A stretch of DNA of 64,000 nt from Coriobacteriia bacterium. GTDB lineage: Bacteria > Actinomycetota > Coriobacteriia > Coriobacteriales > UMGS124. The notes under the pieces were generated by a model. The model was given only the letters and a program-made list of their open reading frames with translations, was not told where the DNA came from and ran no database searches. The translations under genes and the position numbers were made by a program. This document shows, one piece after another, positions 45,248-53,611 of this stretch (position 1 is the stretch's first letter; each line of letters opens with the position of its first letter). Where the stretch lies: the NCBI GenBank assembly GCA_018368455.1, contig JAGZEG010000008.1, forward strand, positions 106,234-170,233. The letters are read 5' to 3'.

Positions 45248-45462
45248 AGAGCAGGAGAAAGCGTGGGCTCGCTGGCCAAAACAGCATAGCTTTGCGAGTC
45301 CCAACCTCCCGCTTCGGGGATCGCAAGCCCGCAGCCGCCACAGCGCACGCAAGAAACCGCAGGTCGCGCGAGACGCATCCCCATGCCACCGAACAGCCCG
45401 CGTCCCAAAGACTCGCAAAGCTACCCCTTTTTGACCAGCACACCCCTGCCAGCTCCTGCTCT
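45248..45462. repeat. Palindromic intergenic element, copy 5
   Basis: Arms of exactly 53 nt (45248-45300 and 45410-45462) are inverted copies sharing AGAGCAGGAG outside and TAGCTTTGCGAGTC inside, with GCTGGxCAAAA between. The 109-nt centre carries GCGACCTGCGGTTTC on the minus strand, identical to the centre of copy 6. The inner arm matches copy 4. The surrounding gap 45048-45586 has no credible gene. Confidence 0.75.
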
Positions 45463-45586
45463 GGCCCCAAACGGCCGTGCAGGCGCGCCGCCGACCGCGT
45501 ATATCGCCACCAACCGCCCGCACCGCCGGCCTCCGCGCGGCAGCCAGTCAACCGTCCACAGGCCGTTCGCAACCCCAGCCAGCACC

Positions 45587-46387
45587 CTACGCCCCCGCGC
45601 CGCCAGAGGCGCGCCCGCAAATCGGCCCCGGGATGCACGTCAGGCGATCCCCCACGCGCGCAACCGTCACCTCGATGCCATACACGCGGCTCATGACCTC
45701 GTCGGTCACAACCTCTCGAGCCGGGCCAACCTCCTGCACACGTCCACCGGCCAGCACGGCCGTCGGACAGTCGAGCAACAGCGCGTGGTCGGGATAGTGC
45801 GTCGTCATGAGCACGCCAATGCCACGATCACGCAGGCGCTCGACGAGTTCGATGAAGCGATACTGATTACCGAAGTCCAGATGCGCCGTCGGCTCGTCGA
45901 GCAGCAGCGCCTCGGGCTCCTGCGCCAGCGCCGACGCGATCATGACCAGCTGGCGCTCGCCGCCGGAAATCTCGGTGTAGGGGCGGTCAGCCAAATACTC
46001 GATGCCCAGATAGGCCAGCTGCTCGTGAGCAAAGGCGACGTCGGACTCACCCGGACTCGCCAGATAACCGATGCGCGAGGTACGCCCCATCGTCACGACG
46101 TCGATAACGGCGTAGGAAAACGACGGCGCGTGCGTCTGCGGCAGGTAGGCGAAGTGGCGCGCCAGCTCAACCGGTCGATACGATCCCACGGGCCGCCCAT
46201 CCAGCTCGACGGAGCCGCCAAGCGGGTGCAGGTCGCCGATGAGGTTGCGCAGCAGTGTGGACTTTCCGGTTCCGTTTGTCCCCAGGATGCACAGCACACC
46301 GGGCGATTCGTAGCTCAGCGTCACGCCATCGAGCACGAGATGCTCGGCGTTGTACCCGAAGCGCAGATCAGTAGCCGTGAGTTTCAT
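45587..46387 (-). CDS. ABC transporter ATP-binding protein, iron/metal-chelate uptake type
   Basis: The 266-residue FecE/BtuD-like ATPase has Walker A LGTNGTGKST (~residues 35-44), a Q loop YLPQTH, signature EISGGERQLVMIASAL, Walker B ALLLDEPTAHLD and the switch His in MTTHYPDH. It energises the permease encoded upstream. ATG 46387 has GGAGGG upstream. It is third in the minus-strand order binding protein, permease, ATPase. The C-terminal 20 residues are Gly/Ala-rich. Confidence 0.9.
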   Translation of the reverse strand: MKLTATDLRFGYNAEHLVLDGVTLSYESPGVLCILGTNGTGKSTLLRNLIGDLHPLGGSVELDGRPVGSYRPVELARHFAYLPQTHAPSFSYAVIDVVTMGRTSRIGYLASPGESDVAFAHEQLAYLGIEYLADRPYTEISGGERQLVMIASALAQEPEALLLDEPTAHLDFGNQYRFIELVERLRDRGIGVLMTTHYPDHALLLDCPTAVLAGGRVQEVGPAREVVTDEVMSRVYGIEVTVARVGDRLTCIPGPICGRASGGAGA

Positions 46388-46421
46388 CGAGCCCCGCCCT
46401 CCCTCGTCGTCGCGCCGCTCA

Positions 46422-47486
46422 TCACCAGTTCACCTTCCGGCGATAGATGAAGTACAGGAACACCGGCACGCCGATGATGCCGGTCACAACGCCAATCGGG
46501 ATCTCCATGCTCGTGAGTGCACGGCACACGTCGTCGATGACGAGCAGATACGCGACGCCCAGCGCAAACGACGCAGGCAGCAGGCGGCGAAAATCCGGCC
46601 CAGTGATCATGCGCGCCAGATGTGGCACGACGATGCCGACCCATCCGATGATGCCCGACACGCTCACGGCAAGCGCCGCGATGACCGACGCCGCCACGAT
46701 GACGACGCGCCGGTCGCGCTGCACATCAACGCCAAACGAGCGTGCCTCGGTGTCGCCGATGGCCAGCACGTTGAGCCGCCATCGAAACGCCAGCAGCACG
46801 AGCAGCGCCACAACGTAGAGCGGCAGGATCATCAGCAGCTTGTCGTAGCTCACCGCCGAGAATGACCCCATGAGCCAGTAGACGATCTGCGGGAGCTTCT
46901 CGGTGGGGTCGGCCACGAACTTCAGCAGCGAGACAAGCGAGGCGAACAGCGAGCTTATGAGCATGCCCGCCAGCACGAGCGTCACACTGGAGCGCTTGCT
47001 GCGCGAGGCGACGAGAAACGTCAGCGCCACGGTGACGAGGCCAAAGCCGATGGCCGAGAGCTGCGTGAACACCATGCCCGCGCCCAGGATGATGCCCAGC
47101 GCCGCGCCAAAGCCCGCACCGTTGGAGATGCCCAGCGTGTACGGCGAGGCCAGCGGGTTGCGAAACACGCCCTGGAACACGGCACCTGCCACCGACAGGC
47201 CGCCGCCCACGAGTGACGCCGCAAGGATGCGCGGCAGGCGCACCTGCCACACCATGCTCGCGGCAACCGCGTCGCCGGCGTAGTCCTGCCCGGTAAGGCG
47301 CGTCCAGAGAATAGCGACGACCTCGACCGGCGAGATGGCGTAGGCGCCGATCGTCAGCGAGATAACGATCGCTAGAACGGGAATAGCCACGAGCACGGCG
47401 ATGACCAGGGGATTCATGTGGCGACGAGCCCCGGAGATACCGGGCGGCACCGCAACCGGGACCGGCGCGGGTGTCGAGCTCTTCAT
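46422..47486 (-). CDS. ABC transporter permease, FecCD/BtuC family
   Basis: The 354-residue product has about ten membrane helices and the FecCD landmarks: RLPRILAASLVGGGLSVAG, FQGVFRNPLASPYTLGISNG, VTLVLAGMLI and GIIGWVGIVVPHLARM. It forms the membrane channel for siderophore, haem, cobalamin or molybdate-type ligands; the ligand is not readable. ATG 47486 is used; MNPLVIAV 23 codons in is an alternative. Confidence 0.9.
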   Translation of the reverse strand: MKSSTPAPVPVAVPPGISGARRHMNPLVIAVLVAIPVLAIVISLTIGAYAISPVEVVAILWTRLTGQDYAGDAVAASMVWQVRLPRILAASLVGGGLSVAGAVFQGVFRNPLASPYTLGISNGAGFGAALGIILGAGMVFTQLSAIGFGLVTVALTFLVASRSKRSSVTLVLAGMLISSLFASLVSLLKFVADPTEKLPQIVYWLMGSFSAVSYDKLLMILPLYVVALLVLLAFRWRLNVLAIGDTEARSFGVDVQRDRRVVIVAASVIAALAVSVSGIIGWVGIVVPHLARMITGPDFRRLLPASFALGVAYLLVIDDVCRALTSMEIPIGVVTGIIGVPVFLYFIYRRKVNW

Positions 47487-47546
47487 CGGACGTCACGCTC
47501 CCTCTCACAGTTGGCCTCGCGCACGAGCGCCCAAAGAACTGCGTAC

Positions 47547-47595
47547 AAAAGGGGCGGATCGGCCGGCGCAATTGCACCGAACGTCGACCCGCCCC
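47547..47595 (-). terminator. Stem-loop between binding protein and permease genes
   Basis: On the minus strand GGGGCGGGTCG pairs with CGATCCGCCCC (10 of 11) and is followed by TTTTG. In the middle of an operon it would act as a partial terminator, giving more binding protein than permease. Confidence 0.6.
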
Positions 47596-47637
47596 ACACG
47601 AACCTATCGAATCAGAGGAAAGGCCTCACTCGCAATA

Positions 47638-48819
47638 TTAGATCTCGCCGGTGAACTCGACGCCGTAGAAGTCCTGGTAGAAGTCCTTAGCTCGGGTGAG
47701 AACCTCGTCCTCGGAGACCGCCTCGGGATAGAACTGGTGCGCCAGCCACAGCTCGCCCAGGGCCATCGAGTCGGTGTCGGGGTTGCCCCACGGCTTCGTC
47801 CAGTACGGGGCGAGCAGCACGTTGCCGTCCTTGACGGCGCGCAGCTCGGCATACTTGGCATCAGTCGTGAACGACTCGTACAGGTCCATGTAGCGATCCT
47901 GGATGATGATGACGTCAGGATCCCAGACGGCGAGCTGCTCGACAGTGTACGTGCCGTTGCCCTGGATGTCGGCAGCGGCCACGTTGACGGCGCCGGCACG
48001 CAGCAGCTGGCAGCCAACGTACTTGTCGTTGCCGTACGTCTTGTCGTCGCGCATGGGGACGAAGGCGCGCACGCGCTCCTCGTCGGGCACGTCGCCGACA
48101 GCCTCGTCGACGGTCTGGCGGCTGGCAACGCAGAAGTCCCAGATCTCGTTGGCCTTGTCGAGCGAACCCGTGAGCGCGCCAAGCGTCTTGATGGCCCACT
48201 CGCAGCCCTCGGTGTAGGCGGCGTCGGCGTCGGCCAGGCGGGGGCTCTGGGCCTCGGCCTGCTTGCCCTCGCCGCGCAGCGAGACCATGACGACGGGGAT
48301 GCCCAGGTCGCGGATCTGCTTCATGGCGTCCTCGTTGGCCTGAGACGCAGCGATGACAACGTCGGGCTTGAGCTCGGCGAGCTCCTCGACGTTCCAGTCC
48401 GTCAGGTCGCCGGGCGTGGGGACATCCTCGATGCCGGGGAAGACATCGAGCATGTACTCGCCCAGATCGCTCTTCCACTTGGCCTCCGTGCCGACGACCT
48501 TATCCTGCTGGCCCAGCTGGCACAGCATATCGAGCGAGTGGTGCTGCATGCAGACGACGCGCTTGACCGGGATCTCGACCGTGACCTCGTTGTCGCCCTG
48601 GTCCTTGAACGTCCACGAGCCGCTTTCGGCAGCCGGCGGGACGAACGCGGAGGAAGCGTCGGCAGCGGCGAAGCTGGCGTCCTTGGAAGCGGACTCGGCA
48701 AGAGCCGGGCCGGCGATGGCGAGCGAGGCAAGCGCGCCGGTGGCGACCAGGCCACCACGGACAAACGAGCGACGGCTAAAGGCCTGGCGCGCGCCCTTCT
48801 GAGAGTTGGCGTTACTCAT
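47638..48819 (-). CDS. Tat-exported ABC transporter substrate-binding protein (metal-chelate type)
   Basis: The 393-residue product has a Tat signal (FSRRSFVRGGL, Arg16-Arg17) instead of the usual lipobox, then a class III binding-protein fold joined by a long helix: VKRVVCMQHHSLDMLCQLGQ, VVGTEAKWK, VEELAELKPDVVIAAS and a C-terminal lobe with YWTKPWGNPDTDSMALGELW. The FecB/BtuF family binds siderophores, haem, cobalamin or molybdate; none is favoured by sequence. It is first gene of the three-gene uptake unit. Confidence 0.87.
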   Translation of the reverse strand: MSNANSQKGARQAFSRRSFVRGGLVATGALASLAIAGPALAESASKDASFAAADASSAFVPPAAESGSWTFKDQGDNEVTVEIPVKRVVCMQHHSLDMLCQLGQQDKVVGTEAKWKSDLGEYMLDVFPGIEDVPTPGDLTDWNVEELAELKPDVVIAASQANEDAMKQIRDLGIPVVMVSLRGEGKQAEAQSPRLADADAAYTEGCEWAIKTLGALTGSLDKANEIWDFCVASRQTVDEAVGDVPDEERVRAFVPMRDDKTYGNDKYVGCQLLRAGAVNVAAADIQGNGTYTVEQLAVWDPDVIIIQDRYMDLYESFTTDAKYAELRAVKDGNVLLAPYWTKPWGNPDTDSMALGELWLAHQFYPEAVSEDEVLTRAKDFYQDFYGVEFTGEI

Positions 48820-49115
48820 GAGACAGCACTCCCTTCTTCGGATGTTCCGACAGGCGAGCTACGACATCGAGCGCACCAAAGCCTGTCCCTGTTAGCTCGG
48901 ATGATATCGCTTTTGACACACGATGACTATCGACCTTCCATAATAAGAGCGTGCCATCGATTCTCAGGAGTGACGACGACGTGCGACGAGACTGCGCGCC
49001 GCCCACAAGCAGTCAGTTCACGTCAAACCGACCCTCCGGCGCCCTGCGCGATGGCCCCGTGCGCCCTGTGCGCGCATGCAAAACCGCCCTTTGTGGCCGC
49101 AGCCGTAAAGAACGA

Positions 49116-49272
49116 GCGATTCTCTGGCCCAAACACGCCGTCGTGCATGGGTGAGTCGGTCGAGAGGAGCCCAGAGCGCGAAGGAGGGCGCCTGCGACCT
49201 GCGGTTTCGCCGTGCGGGCCGTCGCGCAACGGAGAGCACCCATACACGACGCGCTCCTTTGGCCAGAATCGC
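49116..49272. repeat. Palindromic intergenic element, copy 6
   Basis: Arms 49116-49153 and 49237-49272 are inverted copies sharing GCGATTCT, GGCC, and GTCGTG with ATGGGTG. The right arm ends in GTGTATGGGTGCTCT on the minus strand, as in copy 3. The centre has GCGACCTGCGGTTTC, identical to copy 5. The rest of 48820-49352 shows no credible gene. Confidence 0.7.
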
Positions 49273-49352
49273 GACCAAACCGGAAATCCGCCGCCTGCAG
49301 CCGGGAGCACGTAGCGCCCGCAGCTCGAGCAAGCCGCGCAGCAAGCCTCAGC

Positions 49353-50843
49353 CTACAGTCCCAGCAGGCTCTGCAGCTCGTCGCGCGTGTGGACGTCGAG
49401 CTTCGCGTAGAGGCGCCGAGCATGGCCGCGCACCGTGTTCTCGCTGATGTAAAGCTCCTCGGCGATGAAACCCTTGCTACGTCCCTTGGCCAGCATCTTG
49501 AGCACGTCGAGCTCGCGCTCCGTCAGCGCATACTCGCGAGCGAGTTGGTCGCACCGCTCGTCGAGGGAGGCAAACTCCTCGGGTGCCACCTTGCGGCGCA
49601 GGTCGCCGAAGATACGTTGCACGTCGGAGTCGCTCGTCTCCAGGCACAATGCCAACGTCACGCCCACAACCCACAGCAGCGCGACGCCCAGCACCGGCGT
49701 CATGGCGTCGATGCCCAGCGCATGCGCCAGAACAGAACCGCCGTAGCGCCCGCCCACATAGAGGCTCCACCCCAAGCCAAACACCACGTAGGGGTGACGG
49801 TCGCAGTGGTGGGCGACGTCGCAGAGCAGCAGCCACAGCAGCATGACAATAAGGCTCGACGTCAGCATCGAGAAGAGGTTCGTAACGAGCGGACTCAGCC
49901 CCAGGCAGTCAGACGCAATGACCGAAGCGAGCGCGATAAACACGAAGCGCCACAGCTGCGGGAAGCCCAACGCCCGATTGGCACCAAACACCCAGGCGAG
50001 CGCAGCGACCGCAAAGCCGATCTCGATGGCGTGGCCAAGTAAGCGACTCGCCCACAGGACAGACGATCCCTCGATCACGACAGGCGCCACCTGCCAGACC
50101 AGACAAAACACGAGCACACACGTCGCCGTGCGCGCAAGCGAGCCGTAGCTTCCCCGCCGGTAGATCAGCTCGCCGCGCCGCTCCTCGGGCCGCACCCAGC
50201 CAACGGTCGAGATAACTCGCAGCGAGGCGAATGACACGAGCGGAAGTGCCAGTGCCAGCACGATCCCCACAGGTGCCGGCGCCACATCAAAGACGACCTT
50301 GAGCGAAGAGCCCAGCAAGTACGACCCAAACAGACAGCCCACGGCGTCGCGGATGCCCAAGTCAGCAAAAACGGCGGACCATCGCAGATAGCCCCACGCC
50401 ATGCACGCGCCTGCGACCACGACGTTGACGCTCGACCAGGCCGGCGAGGCGACGCCCAGCATTCCCGCCGCGCCCGACGACACTGAGTCGGCACACATGA
50501 GCACCGTCATCGGAACGTCAAGCCGCCCGACGGAAGACTCGCCAGCGCGGGTTCGCCACACCACGGCGCACGCAAGCAACACGACGGTCATAACGCCGTA
50601 GATGCCGAGCCACCAGGGACACGCCTTGGCCTGTTGGCGCAGGGGCGACGTGTTGAACCAGTAGATCCACACGTGCATGGTCCACAAGCTGAAGAAGGGC
50701 CAGAGCCGGCGCAGGGGTAGGGCGAAGATCCCCGGCTCTCGCATAGCGTCTCGCAGCACAGAGATCCCCTCTCGAGCAATCGCGCGGAACGGCGGCAAGG
50801 AGCGTCTTCGCATCCAGCAAGCGCCGTTGCGCCGCAGCGCCAT
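49353..50843 (-). CDS. Membrane-anchored LuxR-family transcriptional regulator
   Basis: The 496-residue product has about twelve hydrophobic segments (residues ~40-400) and a C-terminal LuxR helix-turn-helix (~440-495; LTERELDVLKMLAKGRSKGF, ENTVRGHARRLYAKLDVHT). The architecture equals that of the genes at 1250 and 59444. The start is uncertain: ATG 50843 has no clear ribosome binding site, and ATG 50813 or 50747 are alternatives. It is divergent from the flavoprotein at 51493, its likely target. Confidence 0.85.
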   Translation of the reverse strand: MALRRNGACWMRRRSLPPFRAIAREGISVLRDAMREPGIFALPLRRLWPFFSLWTMHVWIYWFNTSPLRQQAKACPWWLGIYGVMTVVLLACAVVWRTRAGESSVGRLDVPMTVLMCADSVSSGAAGMLGVASPAWSSVNVVVAGACMAWGYLRWSAVFADLGIRDAVGCLFGSYLLGSSLKVVFDVAPAPVGIVLALALPLVSFASLRVISTVGWVRPEERRGELIYRRGSYGSLARTATCVLVFCLVWQVAPVVIEGSSVLWASRLLGHAIEIGFAVAALAWVFGANRALGFPQLWRFVFIALASVIASDCLGLSPLVTNLFSMLTSSLIVMLLWLLLCDVAHHCDRHPYVVFGLGWSLYVGGRYGGSVLAHALGIDAMTPVLGVALLWVVGVTLALCLETSDSDVQRIFGDLRRKVAPEEFASLDERCDQLAREYALTERELDVLKMLAKGRSKGFIAEELYISENTVRGHARRLYAKLDVHTRDELQSLLGL

Positions 50844-51185
50844 CGTGTTAGTTCGACGCGCCTCATTTTAGCGCGGGGGACCCGATCTCTGCGAGGCGCG
50901 CCATGACGGCATCCCTCACGAGCGGGGCGTCACAAGCGCATGCAATGGCAGCTGCGGCACGCGCCAGATGACACCTCCGCGCGCAGAGAGCCATCCGGCC
51001 CCAGCACCACGCGCACCGCAACGCCCATCTCGTGCGAAGCGAAGCCCGCATACCCGCAGCGGCGTGCCAGCGAAGGCCGCATTGGAGAGCCGACGGACAT
51101 CGCGAAGTCCGGCATGCAGCGCCATAAGCACACGTCATCAAGCACTAACCCGGGTACATCCCTTACCGACGTCGCGCATTCTTCA
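50844..51185. other. Gene-free upstream region
   Basis: No gene is supported. Short frames here have no ribosome binding sites and no family resemblance. This is the distal part of the divergent promoter region between the LuxR-type regulator and the flavoprotein gene at 51493. Confidence 0.4.
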
Positions 51186-51259
51186 ATGGACACCTTTCGT
51201 GCCTAGCGCTCATCGTCCCAGCTCACGGCACTTATTTTCGATGAGCACCTTTCGGGCCT
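51186..51259. promoter_or_regulatory. Paired 19-bp direct repeats upstream of flavoprotein gene
   Basis: The 19-mers at 51186-51204 and 51241-51259 (ATG-NN-CACCTTTCG-N-GCCT) differ at three positions and are 55 bp apart. GCTCATCG (51208-51215) and CGATGAGC (51239-51246) form an inverted pair between them. They are candidate binding sites of the adjacent LuxR-type regulator. Confidence 0.4.
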
Positions 51260-51492
51260 CCCCTCGCCGAGGCTCGCCGGACATCATAGGGCCCAGCACG
51301 CCGCAGCCGCCGGAAGCAAGGCAACGGAGCAACGCGGGACACCCGCGCTACGCACCCCGCGCCGCACGAACACGACGCTCCCGACAGCCCGCGGCACGCC
51401 CACTTCCAACCTGGAGCGCGTGTCATCCAGGGCCACGCCGTCACCAGGCGGCAACCCCACAACTCGCGCCCCACACGCAAGAAAGGACACCC

Positions 51493-53181
51493 ATGGACAC
51501 GAACCTGAGCACCTCGCGCCGCAGCTTCATCGCTGGAGCCGCCGCAGCCGGCGTCGCCGCCGCGACGCTCGCTACCGCACCGGCCCGCGCCTCTGAGGCA
51601 GCCCCCGCGGCCGGCGACCCCAACGCCCTGCCCGAGGCCTGGGACATCGAGACGGACGTCGTCGTCATGGGCTACGGCTACGCCGCCCAGATCTCGGCCA
51701 TCTCCGCTGCGCTCGAGGGCTCGAAGGTGCAGGTCTTCGAGAAGGCTCCCGAGGCCGAGGCCGGCGGCAACTCCGCCGTGTGCTGTGGCTACTTCAACCT
51801 CGTCTCCGGCGAGGGCTCGTTCGACTACTGGAAGGCCCTTGCCGACGGCGGCGTCTCCGACGAGGAGTGCCAGGCTGTGGCCGACGCGACGGAGCTCATG
51901 CCCCAGTGGCTCAAGGACAACGTCTTCCCCGACTGCGAGATCAGCACCTACGAAGGCGACAAGGCCACGAAGACGTTCAACGGCACGAAGTACCCCAACG
52001 CCGGCACGATGAGCATCTCCATCCCGCTCACCGGCCCCGGCACCGACAAGAACATGGGCCTGGGCAACGCCATGTGGCTCGCCATCGACAAGGTCATCCG
52101 CGAGGAGCACGCCGACGCCATCACCGTCAACTTCGAGTCGCCGGTCACGCACCTCATCTTCGACCCCGCCACGAAGGAGGTCTTCGGCGTCCGCGTCCAG
52201 CAGGGCGACAAGGAGATCTGCGTCAAGGCGGCCAAGGGCGTCGTCATGGCGTGCGGCGGCTTCGAGAACAACTACGAGATGATCAAGGACTTCTACCTGC
52301 CGACGCACGAGCAGTTCCACATCGGAAGCCCGTACAACACCGGCGACGGCATCATCATGCTCAACGAGATCGGCGCCAAGCTGCGCCACATGGCGGCCGT
52401 CGAGTACGGCTCGGCCTGCCACCTGGAGCTGTCGCGCAAGTACCACCAGGCCATCCCCACGCACAACGGTGGCGACAACACCCACATGGTGTACATCAAC
52501 AAGCACGGCAAGCGCTTCATCGCAGAGAACAGCCGCTGGCCTGCGCACGACAAGCGTTACCCCTATCCCTGCTTCAACCAGGCGCTCCCGACGCTCGAGG
52601 TCACGAACTATCCTTGGTGGATGGTATTCGACGAGACGCGCCGCACGAAGGGCACGATCTTTGCCTGGTCTAACCCGATCCGCAACGAGGGCTGGGCGGC
52701 CGTTCGCGGCACGTACCAGTGGAGCGACGACTGCGCACCGGAGATCGAGGAGGGGCTCGTCCTGAAGGCCGACACGCTCGAGGACCTGGGCAAGCAGATG
52801 GGCTTCGAGGGCGACGACCTGCAGGCGTTCCTCGACGAGATGGCCGCGTTCAACGAGAACGGCGCCAACGGCGAGGATCCGGTCTTCGGTCGCGAACCCA
52901 CCAACGACGAGGCCGACGGCCTGGGCATGACGGTGTCCGACGCCCCGTTCTACGCCATCCAGTGCGGCATCTGCTACCTCAACACGAACGGCGGCGGCGA
53001 CCGCAGCGTCGACTACCAGATCAACGACTGGAACGGCAACCCGATCCCGCGCCTGTTCGAGGCCGGCGAGTTCGGCTCGATCTTCTACCACTACTACAGC
53101 GGCGGCGGAAACATCTGCGAGGCCTTCACCTCCGGCATGAAGTGCGGCCAGAACGTCTCCGCCCTGGAGGCCTGGGCGTAA
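51493..53181 (+). CDS. Tat-exported FAD-dependent reductase, fumarate reductase superfamily
   Basis: The 562-residue product has a Tat signal (TSRRSFIAGAAA, Arg9-Arg10). The Rossmann loop is atypical: VVVMGYGYAAQISAISA replaces the usual GxGxxG by GYGYAA. KAPEAEAGGNSAVCCGYFN follows. The substrate region has CYLNTNGGGDRSVDYQI in place of HTxGG, and the closing motif is LFEAGEFGSIFYHYYSGGGN. The YYSGGGN ending is shared by a subgroup of gut-bacterial reductases. The ribosome binding site is GAAAGGA. An intrinsic terminator follows at 53212. Confidence 0.87.
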   Translation: MDTNLSTSRRSFIAGAAAAGVAAATLATAPARASEAAPAAGDPNALPEAWDIETDVVVMGYGYAAQISAISAALEGSKVQVFEKAPEAEAGGNSAVCCGYFNLVSGEGSFDYWKALADGGVSDEECQAVADATELMPQWLKDNVFPDCEISTYEGDKATKTFNGTKYPNAGTMSISIPLTGPGTDKNMGLGNAMWLAIDKVIREEHADAITVNFESPVTHLIFDPATKEVFGVRVQQGDKEICVKAAKGVVMACGGFENNYEMIKDFYLPTHEQFHIGSPYNTGDGIIMLNEIGAKLRHMAAVEYGSACHLELSRKYHQAIPTHNGGDNTHMVYINKHGKRFIAENSRWPAHDKRYPYPCFNQALPTLEVTNYPWWMVFDETRRTKGTIFAWSNPIRNEGWAAVRGTYQWSDDCAPEIEEGLVLKADTLEDLGKQMGFEGDDLQAFLDEMAAFNENGANGEDPVFGREPTNDEADGLGMTVSDAPFYAIQCGICYLNTNGGGDRSVDYQINDWNGNPIPRLFEAGEFGSIFYHYYSGGGNICEAFTSGMKCGQNVSALEAWA

Positions 53182-53211
53182 GGCCATGCAGGGCGCATTC
53201 TAGGCACCATC

Positions 53212-53253
53212 GGGGCCGGGCATCCTCCTTCGCGAGGGTGCCTGGCCCCTTTT
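53212..53253 (+). terminator. Intrinsic terminator of flavoprotein gene
   Basis: Sixteen-base arms (53212-53227 and 53234-53249) pair almost completely around CTTCGC and are followed by TTTT. Confidence 0.88.
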
Positions 53254-53335
53254 GCGTCACTTGGAGCACACGGCGCGGCCGGGCTGCGCAAACGGCAACG
53301 CGCGACCAGCCTGCGAGCGGGCATTTCTTTCGCTT

Positions 53336-53563
53336 GTGCAAGGTCTTGCAAAATCGAAGACGGGAAATGGGCGCGAATCGCGTTCGTGCGAGGTTTGCGC
53401 GGCCATTTTTGCACCCGGAGCATGGGCGGCGCGTCATCCTCAGCACGCCTACCTGCGGTTTCCCTAAACGGTAGCCTTCCCTGCGGCCGTAGCAATCGCC
53501 GCAAACCTCGCACGCCCGCAAATCGCGCCCGATTTGGGGGCATCGTTTTGCAAGACCCAGCAC
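53336..53563. repeat. Palindromic intergenic element, copy 7 (longest)
   Basis: Arms of exactly 64 nt (53336-53399 and 53500-53563) are inverted copies. They share GTCTTGCAAAA near the outer end, GGGCGCGA in the middle and GTGCGAGGTTTGCG at the inner end. The 100-nt centre carries CTACCTGCGGTTTCCC and a small hairpin CTACC/GGTAG. It lies between convergent genes. Confidence 0.75.
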
Positions 53564-53611
53564 AACCGCGTTTTGCGCCCGGCCGAGAAGAGGCACAGCC
53601 CTGCACCGTCC

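Noticed and set aside
45048..45638. N-terminal continuation of the methyltransferase frame
   Set aside because: It crosses palindromic element copy 5 and the end of the ABC ATPase gene; the methyltransferase starts cleanly at 45047.
48908..48960. TTGACA promoter on the plus strand upstream of the binding-protein gene
   Set aside because: The best -10 match lies 20 bases away and no gene follows on that strand.
53334..53590. CRISPR array
   Set aside because: The repeated blocks are single inverted arms, not direct repeats with unique spacers; no cas genes are present in the window.
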